64,000 nucleotides of DNA from Emiliania huxleyi CCMP1516. Taxonomy: Eukaryota > Haptophyta > Isochrysidales > Noelaerhabdaceae. The first letter of the stretch is position 1. Each line of letters begins with the position of its first letter. Below the pieces are notes generated by a model, which had not been told where the DNA came from, did not search any database, and saw only the letters and a program-made list of their open reading frames with translations. Both the position numbers and the translations under genes were made by a program. The stretch spans positions 210,822-274,821 of the forward strand of contig NW_005195220.1 of the NCBI RefSeq assembly GCF_000372725.1. Reading direction: 5' to 3'. This document shows positions 50,899 through 60,550 of this stretch, piece after piece.

Positions 50899-51270
50899 CT
50901 AGGCCGTCTCGTCGATGCCGCAGGCCAAGAGCAAAGCGTCCAGTGCCAGCCTGCCCTCGTCGGAAGCGCTGAAGCCGTGCTTCACCTGCAGCTGCGACAT
51001 CCGCGACAAAACTTCTTCGCCCGCTCGGCCCGGAAGTGCTTCGGCTATGCGGCTCCAGCCCGCGCCGTTGCGAAACATCAGAAGGAGGACCAGATCTTCG
51101 TCGGGGCGCCAAGCCCGCCACCTCCCGTCGACGTGGCGCTGCGCCGCCTCCACCTCCCGCTCCGCCGTCACCACCTCAGGCTCCGCCGCCCTCACAGGCT
51201 CCACCTCGACCATCACGGAACGATGCGAACTTCCGAGAGTCACGTTGGAGACTTCCGAGAGGATGGCCAT
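50899..51270 (-). CDS. Myb/SANT-like protein
   Basis: A 123-residue protein with a single SANT/Myb-like helix bundle: AWRPDEDLVLLLMFRNGAGW, then SRIAEALPGRAGEEVLSRM, with spaced Trp residues as in the family. A helical segment precedes it. It probably binds DNA or histone tails in the nucleus. ATG 51270 is used; the frame is open further upstream without motif. No intron is apparent. Confidence 0.6.
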   Translation of the reverse strand: MAILSEVSNVTLGSSHRSVMVEVEPVRAAEPEVVTAEREVEAAQRHVDGRWRAWRPDEDLVLLLMFRNGAGWSRIAEALPGRAGEEVLSRMSQLQVKHGFSASDEGRLALDALLLACGIDETA

Positions 51271-51658
51271 GCCGAATAGTGACCTAACGGCGTGTGTGTG
51301 TGTAATCCACCTTGGGGATGGGATCGATGAAATGCGATCGAACGAATTCGAAAGGCGTGTCAACCTTCCGCCTTGTTCATGGCCGGTCCACAAACCGCGA
51401 TCATTTTTTTCTTTCGACACTTACTTTGCCACTCTTACAAAGGAGGGATGCGATGCGTGGCATTCATTGACAGATCAATAGGCGCGATACAGGTTGGATG
51501 GCCTCCTTCCTTGGCACCTCCCCTTTGCCAGTCAGTGGGTGCAGCGAAAACTCGCGAGAGTTTCTGGGCTCTCACACCACCGCGCCTAGGGTTCTCGAGG
51601 ACTATATGAAACAGAACGCTGTTTTTCTTCATTGAGTCGCGCCAGTTCCAGTTCATGA

Positions 51659-52046
51659 CATGCCGCTCCCACCTGGCGCTCGGCGTGCTTCCCGGGCCGC
51701 AGCCGCAGTCCAGCAGGTGGACAAGGCGGCTTGGCTGCTCGACGGCTTCAGCCCTGCGGCCGAGGCCGGGCTATGCTGCTCAGCCCGAGGTGGGCAGCGG
51801 CCGAGGTGGTGTGCCACTGCAATCCACTGATTTCTATAGGGCTTGGTGGACGCCGGCGAGACGGTGCTTCAGCAGATCTCGACGTACTGGGAGGTTGCAA
51901 AAGCCTGCGGCGTTGCTGTCGGCTGGTCCTGGTCCATCGCCCTCAAGGACACGTTTGGGGAGGAGCTGCCGGGTCTCGCCTCGTTTGCTGACATCATCTA
52001 CGCGGTGAACCTGCCCGCCAGCCGCCAGCCGATGAGCCATCCCTAG
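51659..52046 (+). CDS. Unknown protein, 2 exons, tentative
   Basis: A first exon from ATG 51659 (QQVDKAAWLLDGFSPAAEAG) and a second after the acceptor at 51840 (LVDAGETVLQQISTYWEVAK, GVAVGWSWSIALKDTFGEEL, LASFADIIYAVNLPASRQP) look like real protein. The junction between them is not fixed. The second exon has a helical, amphipathic character. Not recognised. Confidence 0.4.
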
Positions 52047-52454
52047 TCTGGCCCGCCTATTGGCGATAGTCTGAACTCTCTTCCTCGGCCCCTCAACGCT
52101 TTGCACGTTGCCAGGTGGCCATCACCCTTCTTACTCCCTGGATGATCACAACCATCAACCAGCACCAGCGCGACCCGCGCGGATCTTTTACCTGTGCGTC
52201 TCCCGGGACGCGCTTCCCGAATCGTGTCGGTCCTTCGAGCACGCCGTACGCCACCCTAGGATTCGGCACGTACTTTCTATCCTCCGCCATGTCGTCTTCA
52301 TGGTCCTTTCCTCCGTCCGTCGCCGCAAAGTGTGTGAATCGTGTGAGACGTGCAGCGCGAGGCATGTCTGCGCTACTTTCACGTTCCAGGGCTCGTCCCT
52401 TCCCCGACCGCAGCGGCTCGCTGTCGTTTCCAACTGAAGTGCCCGCCGTTCTCC

Positions 52455-53303
52455 ATGGCGCGCGTAGCTATGACAGGGACCGCGGCCGCGGACCCGGCGG
52501 CGGACGGGGCTGGCGCGCAAGCGCCGGCCACCGTCGTGCCGCCGGGGATGCGCAGCGGACGCTGGAATAGCTCCGATCGCGCGCAACTGGAGGACGCGGT
52601 GAGTGTCGCAAGGCTGTTCGGTGCGTCTTGTGTCAGGGTGATGAGGCCTGGCTACGCGACCATCGAGGTCGACCTGAAGCACGAGAAGGCCGCGGGCGAC
52701 CGCGAGTCGGTGCAGGCGGCGGAGCGCTCGTACATCGAGCGCACCGCGCCGAAGAAGAAGGAGCCCACCAAGGAGCAGCTCGCGGCTCGAGCCGCGGCAC
52801 GCAAGGCCAAGAAGGACCGGCAGAAGGCGCGCCGGGCGACGGAGGCTGGCGAGCGCGCCGCGAGCGAGGCCGAGCGCGCGGAGGCCCCGCGGGCGCAGCT
52901 GCGCGAGAACATCCAGTACGTGATGGCCGGGCTGCGGTCTGCAGCTGCGCAGGCGCGCAGCCAGGCCGGGTCCAAAATGGGGGTCGAATACTCGCTGCCC
53001 CCGGAGAGGGACGACGGGTATCGACGCGGCCCCAGCAAGGTGTACGCCACAGTTCCCCAGGGGACCGTGGCGACGACGGTCGCCCCGGACTGGCTCGCGA
53101 ACGAGCTGGCCGGGCGCGGCAAGATTGATGCGGCATGCCGCGACCGCATAGTCATGCACCTGATGACGGCCGCCGGCGCCTCGGCGCCGGCCGACGCCGT
53201 GTTCAGGTTCACGGCTGGCGACGCGATGCAGACCGAGGACGACGACGAGGACGCTGACCGCTCCGAGGATTATTCCGACGACGGGAGGGCGTCCGACTTG
53301 TAG
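52455..53303 (+). CDS. Charged helical protein, multi-copy family
   Basis: From ATG 52455: Ala/Pro-rich start with GMRSGRWNSSDRAQLEDA, then RPGYATIEVDLKHEKAAGD, a long Lys/Arg/Glu helix, PQGTVATTVAPDWLANELAG, KIDAACRDRIVMHLMTAAG and an acidic tail (EDDDEDADRSEDYSDDG). A small GT-AG intron (about 52600-52636) is possible. A damaged copy lies at 8170-8770 and a diverged tail at 9239-9470, both near introner-like repeats, as here (53485). So either the gene was duplicated several times or it belongs to a repeat. Function unknown; a nucleic-acid-binding role is only suggested by charge. Confidence 0.6.
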   Translation: MARVAMTGTAAADPAADGAGAQAPATVVPPGMRSGRWNSSDRAQLEDAVSVARLFGASCVRVMRPGYATIEVDLKHEKAAGDRESVQAAERSYIERTAPKKKEPTKEQLAARAAARKAKKDRQKARRATEAGERAASEAERAEAPRAQLRENIQYVMAGLRSAAAQARSQAGSKMGVEYSLPPERDDGYRRGPSKVYATVPQGTVATTVAPDWLANELAGRGKIDAACRDRIVMHLMTAAGASAPADAVFRFTAGDAMQTEDDDEDADRSEDYSDDGRASDL

Positions 53304-53484
53304 CTGGCCTCACCCATATCTTACCCTCTGCCCCCCCCTCCTGCTACCCCCCAGGCTAGATGGTCACAGATAGCCCCACACAGCCCCTTACCCCTTCACC
53401 CTCGCCTCGCTGCTTGGTGTTTCTGAACACGTAGACGACCACGCTGTGGGGGTTGTGTTATAGGAGTAGGAGTGGGGTGCAGGT

Positions 53485-53630
53485 TGCTCACCCACGGCAC
53501 CGGGCCGGTGCTTGCACTTTGAATGCCGTGGGGCTCCTGCCCGTGTCCCGGGCGTGGAGATGCGAGGGTCGCCCCCCCTTGCCCCACCACTTTGTGTGTG
53601 TGGAGACGTTTACCTTACCTTACCTTACCT
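53485..53630 (-). mobile_element. Introner-like repeat, copy F
   Basis: Reverse copy with ctcacccacggcaccggg, cttgcactttgaatgccgtg, gcccccccttgccccaccac and a (ttacc)n end. It lies about 180 bp after the stop of the 52455 gene, just as copy A abuts its broken relative. Confidence 0.88.
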
Positions 53631-53639
53631 GTCGTTTCC

Positions 53640-54430
53640 CATCTTAATTCGCGTCCCTTTGCCGTCCGTCAGCTCTCCCCCCGTCTCAAATTCGTCGTAT
53701 CGGAGCAAGAAGCGCGTTAGGGGGTCCTCCTCCTGTAGCTCCCCATACTCTGATCGCGCTCGCCCCGTGTCCGTATGGTAATCCCACAAACAGCTCGTAG
53801 TCTTCTTTCTGCCAGTTTATGTGTCTCTGGGGCGCTCCCTCTGGGAACAGTGTCTCATCCGCCCCGAGGCTCCCCTCCTGTCGCTCCCTCTCCTGTCTCT
53901 CCATCATCGTTTTCACCGCGTCCGCCGTGATCTTATTTTGCTCGGGTATCTCCCCCTCCCATGTCGCATTCGTATCGAGGCCCGGGGTCCCCTCTTTATC
54001 ACTCGATTGTCCCCTTCCCCTCTCGACCCCAGGTGCGTGCCGCTGTCTTGCGCCGGTTTCTTCCCTCCGAGGTAGAGCGTCCTGTGGCCTTCCCCTCCAC
54101 TCGGATGTCCGTCCTGGTTCGCCCTTCTTCGAACGTGTGTTCTGTCATGTTGGGGCCGTGTGCGGTGTGTGCACACCCCGTTTACCTCCCTGCTGTATTC
54201 GATGAATCGATCGAGGACATCGCTCCATGACGGTGCATTACCTTTTCCATCGCACGTCTCTAGTGCTCTGTCCGCTTGCGCTGCCTCCGGCCCCGTGCCT
54301 AAACACGCCTCCGTGGCTCGGGTTACACCAATCCTCGCTACCCAACGCGGCCAAAGGATATCCACCTCGAGAACCTCGAGAACCGTGCCTAGTGTCGTGC
54401 GAGGCAGTGTGTGTAAAATTCTTTAATTTG
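53640..54430 (-). repeat. Repeat-derived region, possibly old LINE
   Basis: Minus-strand frames include DILWPRWVARIGVTRATEAC and INWQKEDYELFVGLPYGHG, but they do not form one gene. DILWPRWVA also occurs at 30540. Tctagtgtcgtgcgagg ... gtaaaattctt at 54388-54425 recurs at 59480-59520. It looks like nested repeat debris. Confidence 0.4.
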
Positions 54431-54437
54431 GCCTTGT

Positions 54438-54522
54438 GACAACGCCGCCGCCGACAACGCCGCCGCCGACAACGCCGCCGCCGACAACGCCGCCGCCGAC
54501 AACGCCGCCGCCGACAACGCCG
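54438..54522. repeat. 15-bp array (gacaacgccgccgcc)n
   Basis: About 5.6 copies just upstream of the CmcJ-like gene; reads as TTPPP in one frame. Confidence 0.95.
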
Positions 54523-54539
54523 CGGGACATTGTCCGACC

Positions 54540-57203
54540 ATGTGGCCCGTTTACACCGCTCCTCCGGCCGGAACGTCTCGCGACGACGCTGGCCACGTCG
54601 GAGGCCTCGGTGGCGGCCGCGGTGCGCTCGAGGCGCTCATTGCTCGCTCGGCGGCCAGTGCCTCCGCTGGTGCCAGCGCCGCCGCTGCCGAGGAGTCACC
54701 AGCAGCAGAGGCGACGCCAGCGAATCTGGAGGTGGAGATTGCGTACACTCGACAGCCGAGCTCCGCGGCGCGATGTGGCGCCCGTGCCGGCGCCGGCGGT
54801 TTCTCGCTGCTCGAGAGCACCTTCCGAAAGCAGCACGGGGCCATCCCGTGCGACTTCGACCCGAGCAGCCTCGGCTGGGAGCCCGCGAGGCTTCCGTCAT
54901 CCGACCTCCACTGCCAATTCAGTCAACTACCCGCCCGTCCATAGGCTGCGAACTCGTGAGGGTTCCAGACGGCGTCGCCCGTCAGCTCAGTTGAGAACTC
55001 GTCGCGCGTCCATGTCGCATAGGCTGCGAGCTAGTGAGGCTCCCCTGCTCCGTGCGAGACGCGAGGGCGCTGCAGCCGCCCCCTTCGCTGGCCACGCACG
55101 GCTTCGAGCTCGTCTCTCCTCGGCCGCGCCTCACGCCTCTCCCTGCCTCGCGACCCCCACGGAAATGCGCGACCAATAACTGCTGTGAGTGGTTCTCGAC
55201 GCAGGCCGCGCCTCACCTCGCTGCCTCCCGACGCCGCCGACGCCGAAGGCGCTGCTCCCCTGCAGCTGCACTACGCCGAGATGGCGGCGGCCGCCGCCGC
55301 CGCCGCGGGCGCGAGCGCGGCGGTGGCGTACTGCCACGTGCGCCGGTCTGCGCAGGAGAAGGTGGTGCGGGGGGCGGCGGGGGGGCTGTACGGCTTCTAC
55401 GCGCACACCGACCAGGCGCGGGGGTGGGCGTATGAGAGTCGACAACGAGTGACAAGGAGTCATCACACGTTGATAAACAGCGTAATAGGTCGTGATTTAG
55501 TAACGCGGTGATGGGTAAGAGAGTAACAACCAATGGACTGCCTTGTGTGGAACACTTTTGGGTTCTGTCGTCTGAATGATTGCTACTGATTGGTGGACAG
55601 GCCGAGGGGTCGTGGGCGGCGAGGCTGCCCGAGCTGGCCAGCTGCGTGTGGGGCGGGGCAGGGGCCTCTCGGGGCGTGAAGAAGCCACAGCGATTCGCTG
55701 ATTGATGTTAGGTGTCTGCTGGCGGGGGATGGGCTGAGCAGCGATCGCCAGAGAGTGTGGAGTGACTCAGTCACCGCTGCATCAGGTTGCCGCGGGCGTG
55801 TGGGAGGAGCAGGCGATGCCATGCTCCCTCGCGAGTGGCCGCAATTCACTAGTTCGGACCCAACCAATCCGTTTCTTCACTCTAGCAGGGACCTCCCGGC
55901 GCTCAAGTTAATTAGTTAATAATGAATGAATTAATTCTAGCAGGGACCTCCCGGCGTCCCGCTCAGGTTAATTAATTAATAATGAGTGAATTAATTCTAA
56001 CAGGGACCTCCCGGCGTCCCGCTCAAGTTAATTAATTAATAATGAATGAATTAATTCTAGCAGGGACCTCCCGGCGTCCCGCTCAAGTTCGCGCGGCGGG
56101 CGGCGGCAGCGCGACGCTACGCGGTGCTGACGGCGTGGAGGCGCCTGCGATTCGCCGAGATGAGCCGAGATCAGCCGAGATGAGCCGAGATGAGCCGACA
56201 TCAGCCGAGGTTGACCGAGGCTGACGTGAGTGGTACGTTCCTTGTGTCTGTGTTGGCGCCTTTCCCTGAGAGCGCACACACCGCGCCTCGCGTGCCCCTG
56301 CCCCCGTTGTGTGTGCTCCGCAGGTGCGTGTGCCCCGTCGTCTGTGTGTGTCACGCGGAGTGACGGTGGCGGTACTAGGTACCTCGGCCCGGGCGATGTC
56401 TGCACCTCGTCCCACCTCGCGATGCTGGACCCTGTCTCGGTCGAGCCTGCCCCGCCCCCACCCCCCCCCACCCCCCCCCACCCCCTCCCCGTCGACATCT
56501 GCTTCACAGCTGCCAGCTGCGAACAGGTCGAGCCTGCCGACCTGCTGCCGTTCGAGATCGAGGCGTTTGGGCACGCGGGGCGTAACTTCCGGCTGCGGGC
56601 GCCCGAGGCGGGCGAGGCGGCGCCAGCCAAGGCGGAGGCCGAGGCGGAGGGCGCGTTGGAGGTGGCGGCGGAGGCGGAGGCGGAGGGCGCGGGAGAGGCG
56701 GAGGCGGAGGAGGAGGCGGCGGAGGCGGCGGGTGCGACAGAGGCTGCTGCCAGGCGGCTTGGAGGGGTGCCGCGCCACCGCTGGCTCTACTTCCCTTCGA
56801 TGCGGGCCGACAACGAGCTGCTGCTGCTCTACGCGTACGACTCGGTCCTCGCGCCGCCCGGAGGCGTCTCACCCCCCGCCGGTCCCGGTGCTGGTCCCGG
56901 TGCGGACGGCGCTTGCTCGGGAGCGGCGCGGCGAGAGGCGCCTCTCTAGGCGGGAACAGTCCAACCTCGGCTGCATCTCGGCTGCAGCTCGGCCGCACCT
57001 CGGCCGAATAGGCGCCTTTTGGGCACCTGCCCGTCGCCACCGTCGTCCACTCCGCCTTCCCCGACCCAGCAGCAGGCCCGGCGGCGGCGGGTGAGAATGA
57101 ACGCCTCGACATGTGTTCCGTTTCGAGGCCGTTTGTTTCTGTTGTAGGCGCGGCGGGCGAGAGAGAGAGTATTGACACGCGGCTGCTGCTTGTCTGGGAT
57201 TAG
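54540..57203 (+). CDS. CmcJ/NvfI-type oxygenase-like protein, at least 7 exons
   Basis: Family landmarks appear in order: LEVEIAYTRQ, GGFSLLESTFRKQHGAIPCDF, LHYAEMAAAAAAAAGAS, YAHTDQ (HxD, a probable metal-binding pair), SWAARLPELA, RRYAVLTAWRRL (N/T-x-W-R block), LAMLDPVSVEPADLL, HRWLYFPSM, LLYAYDSVLAPFGHLPVATV, HSAFPDP, and SIDTRLLLVWD before the stop at 57201. Relatives are 2-oxoglutarate/Fe-type enzymes of secondary metabolism. Secure introns: 55416-55600 GC-AG, 56851-57011 GC-AG, 57091-57147 GT-AG. Splicing between 55660 and 56380 is not resolved and includes a 60-bp micro-intron array. A Pro run and a Glu/Ala run are additional. Confidence 0.72.
55883..56093. repeat. 60-bp array: exon piece plus AT-rich micro-intron, 4 copies
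   Basis: The cag before the repeated exon piece lies at 55886, 55941, 56001 and 56061. Each unit is about 24 bp of GC-rich coding-type DNA (ggacctcccggcgtcccgct) plus a 37-bp AT-rich stretch from gttaatt to tctagcag, which has GT at its start and AG at its end. The last copy runs straight into the exon encoding RYAVLTAWRRL. Confidence 0.93.
56150..56330. repeat. Intron with (gagatgagcc)n and an 83-bp satellite relative
   Basis: 56155-56215 is a 10-bp gagat-type array related to the sulfatase intron repeats. 56258-56310 resembles the unit of the 1511-2572 satellite in the orientation of transcription. It ends near a ctccgcag acceptor. Confidence 0.75.
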
Positions 57204-57612
57204 AGGGTGAGGTAGGGAGCCTTCCCTAGTACGTAGGTCCGCCCCGTTTTGCCATATGCGCGTTGCACGGGGAGAGAGTGCGCCAGCGCCGGAGTGACTC
57301 TCGTGACGTTGCGCAATGGCGCGTGAGCGAGAGAGAGGCGCGATCCAGATGTACAGTTGAGTGTGAGTCGAGGGAGTCAAACACAAGTGTATGCGCGTGT
57401 GGTCTCCCCAAGTGGGCCACACCTCACGGTGGCTCACACGCACAAGCATACAATGTACAAGTTGGGCATACTTAGAATATTTAGACCTGCACTTCATACG
57501 GCTCTAAAGCACGCCGGGGCAGTTTTTTGGAGACACCGACGCCAGGAACGAGCTGTGTAACTCATCGCTGGGGAGCGAGATCCATCTCACTTCTCAATCC
57601 GTTCTCAAAGCC

Positions 57613-58182
57613 CTAACGACGGCCTGAGAGCTTATGGCTGGATGACCAGCTGCCGCCTCCGTCGTCGTCGTCGTGGCCAGACAATCCCGTATTTTGGTCC
57701 AGCGTCCAGATGCCGCGGGCGGCGCTGATGACTTCGTCGGAATATGGGAAGAATTGGGGCAACGAGAGGACCTGAGCTGTGGCCTGAGAGGCAATGCATT
57801 GATAGTGAGAGGTGAGGGTGGGTCTTAACGCACGCTGGACGTCGCGCGGGAGGAGTGTGCATAAACGCATGTGCGTGCGCACCCACTCAATCGCTTGCAT
57901 TCCGGTGTCAAACGGGCTGCCTTCCTTCTCGTTGACCGGCTGCGCAGCGATGGCGGCCGGCGACATGGTCCTGCTGCCGTGTGCCACAAAGAGAGCCGCA
58001 GCGCCTGAGGGCGGGGAGGGGAGGGGGAGGAAGCCGCTTTCGTGCACGTATCCGGCGGTGCTGTGGATGGGGCGGCTTGGTTCACCGAGAATGGCAGTCA
58101 CCAGCAGTGACCTCTTGACAGCACGGCGGCGGCCAGCCGTGTTGCCAGTGGCCTGCAGCACCACGTCGGCGGGTGTGATCAT
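57613..58182 (-). CDS. Unknown 189-residue protein
   Basis: A single open frame with balanced composition: MITPADVVLQATGNTAGRRR, RSLLVTAILGEPSRPIHSTA, AIEWVRTHMRLCTLLPRDV, QVLSLPQFFPYSDEVISAAR. It starts with ATG at 58182 and ends in a Gly/Ser tail. No signal peptide or membrane segment. No family recognised. The absence of introns and repeats argues for a real compact gene, but only moderately. Confidence 0.5.
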   Translation of the reverse strand: MITPADVVLQATGNTAGRRRAVKRSLLVTAILGEPSRPIHSTAGYVHESGFLPLPSPPSGAAALFVAHGSRTMSPAAIAAQPVNEKEGSPFDTGMQAIEWVRTHMRLCTLLPRDVQRALRPTLTSHYQCIASQATAQVLSLPQFFPYSDEVISAARGIWTLDQNTGLSGHDDDDGGGSWSSSHKLSGRR

Positions 58183-58790
58183 GGCGATCTAGCGCTCGTG
58201 CCTTTCGCGAGCAAAACCAAAAGTTCGAAACATTTTACGGCGATTATTTTGCATTCTTTCGAGGAATCCACTCCGTGCCGGCGGCCCCGTCGGTGGCGGC
58301 GCCGATCGGATCGCGTCGCGCCGGCGGGGGTGGTGACCGAGCGGGCAATGGCTCCGCTGGCCGGCGCGGGGTCAGCGCCAGCGGGGAACAGGTAAGTAAG
58401 GCGGCATCGACGCTGAACGGTCACGAAACCCACCCACCACACTGAAAGACCACCGGCCAGTTGACGACACACTCCCAGACGCCCTAGCCCGCCGATGAAG
58501 CCGGGTAGTATGTATGGAGGAATGGTAATGACCTTTCCGGATTGGTTGAACCCCGGCATCGACGGCGGGAAGAGGGAGGATCCCCGCCCCTATCCCTCAG
58601 TTTAATCCCCGAGAGGAGAGGCAGAGCCTCTGGCGCGGTGAGACCACCCGTGAGCTCTCAAGGCCGACCCCCCCTCTTCAGTTCAGATCACGAGCGGCAG
58701 CGGCGCGCGCGCGCACACACAAAGACGCTGCCCCCTCACACCCCGCACCGCACATCACACACCCGCCCCTCGTGGCCGTTCTTCAGTCTG
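58183..58790. other. No clear gene
   Basis: Short frames only. 58246-58395 could hold a first exon on the plus strand, but no motif supports it. Confidence 0.35.
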
Positions 58791-58796
58791 CGGCCA

Positions 58797-59120
58797 GGGC
58801 GCCCTGTACCGGGCCGACCTGCGGCCGTCGCTACGTGCGGCGGGGCCCAACGCGGGGCAGCGCGCCGACGACGTCGAATGCGCCGCCGTGGCATCGCGGC
58901 GCCGACGACCAGGCTCAGAGGACGACCCCGGGTAAGCGTTCCCGTGCCTCGACATTGCCGCTGGTAGGCGCGCCGCGCCAAACCAGGCCCTCCCTCCCTC
59001 TCTCAGCATCACATCTCACATTCACTTCCAGGGCTGCGTGGCGCTGCTGCCTCACCCACGTGCACACTTGGACCTGTGGAATGAATTGAGAGCCGCGCCC
59101 CGAGGGAGTTGGTCGTAGGG
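58797..59120 (+). CDS. Possible two-exon fragment
   Basis: After an acceptor (gcggccag) the frame gives GALYRADLRPSLRAAGPNAG and ends at a gtaagc donor near 58932. A second piece after ttccag at 59031 gives CVALLPHPRAHLDLWNELRA. The style resembles the HTaF/RxSIE ends of the CmcJ-like gene upstream or a fragment of an unknown protein. Reading phase across the join is not settled. Confidence 0.3.
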
Positions 59121-59287
59121 GCAAGGCGGTGGCGTCCGTTGCGATATTTTTTCAACCCGTACCACCACTTTCTTTTTGAGCTAGCCTTCGACGTTATGAA
59201 ACAACCACATCGCTGTCGGGGCCGAGATTCTTACTCGGGACCACAGAGCGCACAGACATCCCGCACACCCACCTCGCGCGTCGCAAC

Positions 59288-59340
59288 GCGATCTCGGGCG
59301 ATCTCGGGCGATCTCGGGCGATCTCGTGCGATCTCGGCTG
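59288..59340. repeat. 10-bp (gatctcgggc)n, short
   Basis: Five copies of the same unit as at 208-333. Confidence 0.9.
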
Positions 59341-59410
59341 CGGCGGTTTCTTTTTGTGGTGGAGTAGTGTGTTAGGCTAGTGTGCGAGTCTCGAATTCTT
59401 TTTGTGCGTC

Positions 59411-59640
59411 CTCGCGGGAGTCGCTTAGGCGGCTCCCGTGGTGTACCTACCTGTGTTAGTGCCAGTGCGCGCCAGTCCCGTGCCTAGTGTCGTGCGAGGG
59501 AGTTTCGTTGTAAAATTCTTTCCGTGGTGTACCTGTGTTAGTGCCAGTGCGCGCCAGTCCCGTAGGTAGGTAGGTAGAAAGCCCAGTGATCAACGTCGTA
59601 AAATTCTTTTAGTTCGCACCTGTGTCGAGCCTGTAAAAGA
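59411..59640 (+). mobile_element. tRNA-like SINE, rearranged copy 4
   Basis: Head (gggagtcgcttaggcggctc) is present. The middle (gtgttagtgccagtgcgcgc) appears twice and tails (gtaaaattctt) appear twice, so two or more copies are nested or tandem. Confidence 0.6.
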
Positions 59641-59999
59641 AAGAAAGAAAACAGACACGCCAAACGAGGGATGGGACGAGGACAGGGTCCCCACCTGCAC
59701 GAGCAGGATTTTGGAAGAACGATCAGGGGGACAGGTGGGCTCTCCTGCTCCTGACAAGGGACACGACAGGCTCGCAGCGCGGTGCGCGGTGGACTCCCAC
59801 ATCCACTGGCGGTCTCATCTCAGTCTAGCGACCTGCCTCCAGCTTGTCGCTGGCAGTCTCTCCTGCCACAGGCACACTGACACAGGGGTGGCAGGGGCGG
59901 CGGCATGAGTCTCCCACATACTATGCGGGCCTCACTAGAGGTGCGGCCTGTGCGTGTCCTCGCCCTTGAGGGGGGAGGGGAAGGGGCTGTGTGTCTGTG

Positions 60000-60001
<2 letters not shown>

Positions 60002-60061
<60 letters not shown>

Positions 60062-60072
60062 CGTGTGCGTGT
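60002..60072. repeat. (GT)n microsatellite
   Basis: About 48 bp of GT followed by gcgcgcgtgtgcgtgtgcgt. Confidence 0.97.
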
Positions 60073-60505
60073 GCGAGCCGCCCTGAACGCCACGAGCGCG
60101 CCGCGAGCGCCGTAGCGCCGGCGAGCGCCGTCGGCAGCGCGCGACCGCCACCCAAAAGCGGAGGTACATCAGGAGCCGCAGCCGGCCTGCGTTATCAGCC
60201 CCGCAGCCGCGGTGGCGCGACCGGACCGCGGTCGCTCCAGGCGCCTTTTGGCCCCGGTTCGAATCGCGGTTGGCGCGCGCCCTCGCGGAGCGACGCGTGG
60301 CGCGCGACGCGCGCGCGTGCGCGTGCGCGCCTGTAAAAAGAAAGAAAGAAAACGGACAACCCAAGGGAGGGATGGGAGGACGGCACGCCGCCACCACACA
60401 GGGATTTTAAGGAGAGGGGTGTGGTGCACTAGCCGTCGCCCACCCTTGGGCGTCCGCCTCTTCCTATCTCTCTTCGCAGTCTCTCTCCGATTCTCGCTGC
60501 GACCT

Positions 60506-60545
60506 TCGCGCCTGTGTGCTGTGAGAGAGCAGGTTTAAATTCTTT
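60506..60545 (+). mobile_element. SINE tail remnant
   Basis: Gtgctgtgagagagcaggtt and taaattctttttgtg match the 3' end of the SINE family, ending 5 bp before the ATG of the ankyrin kinase. Confidence 0.5.
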
Positions 60546-60550
60546 TTGTG

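Noticed and set aside
60230-60290. tRNA gene (ggttcgaatc resembles a B box)
   Set aside because: The flanking bases do not form a T-stem, and no matching acceptor or anticodon arm could be found.
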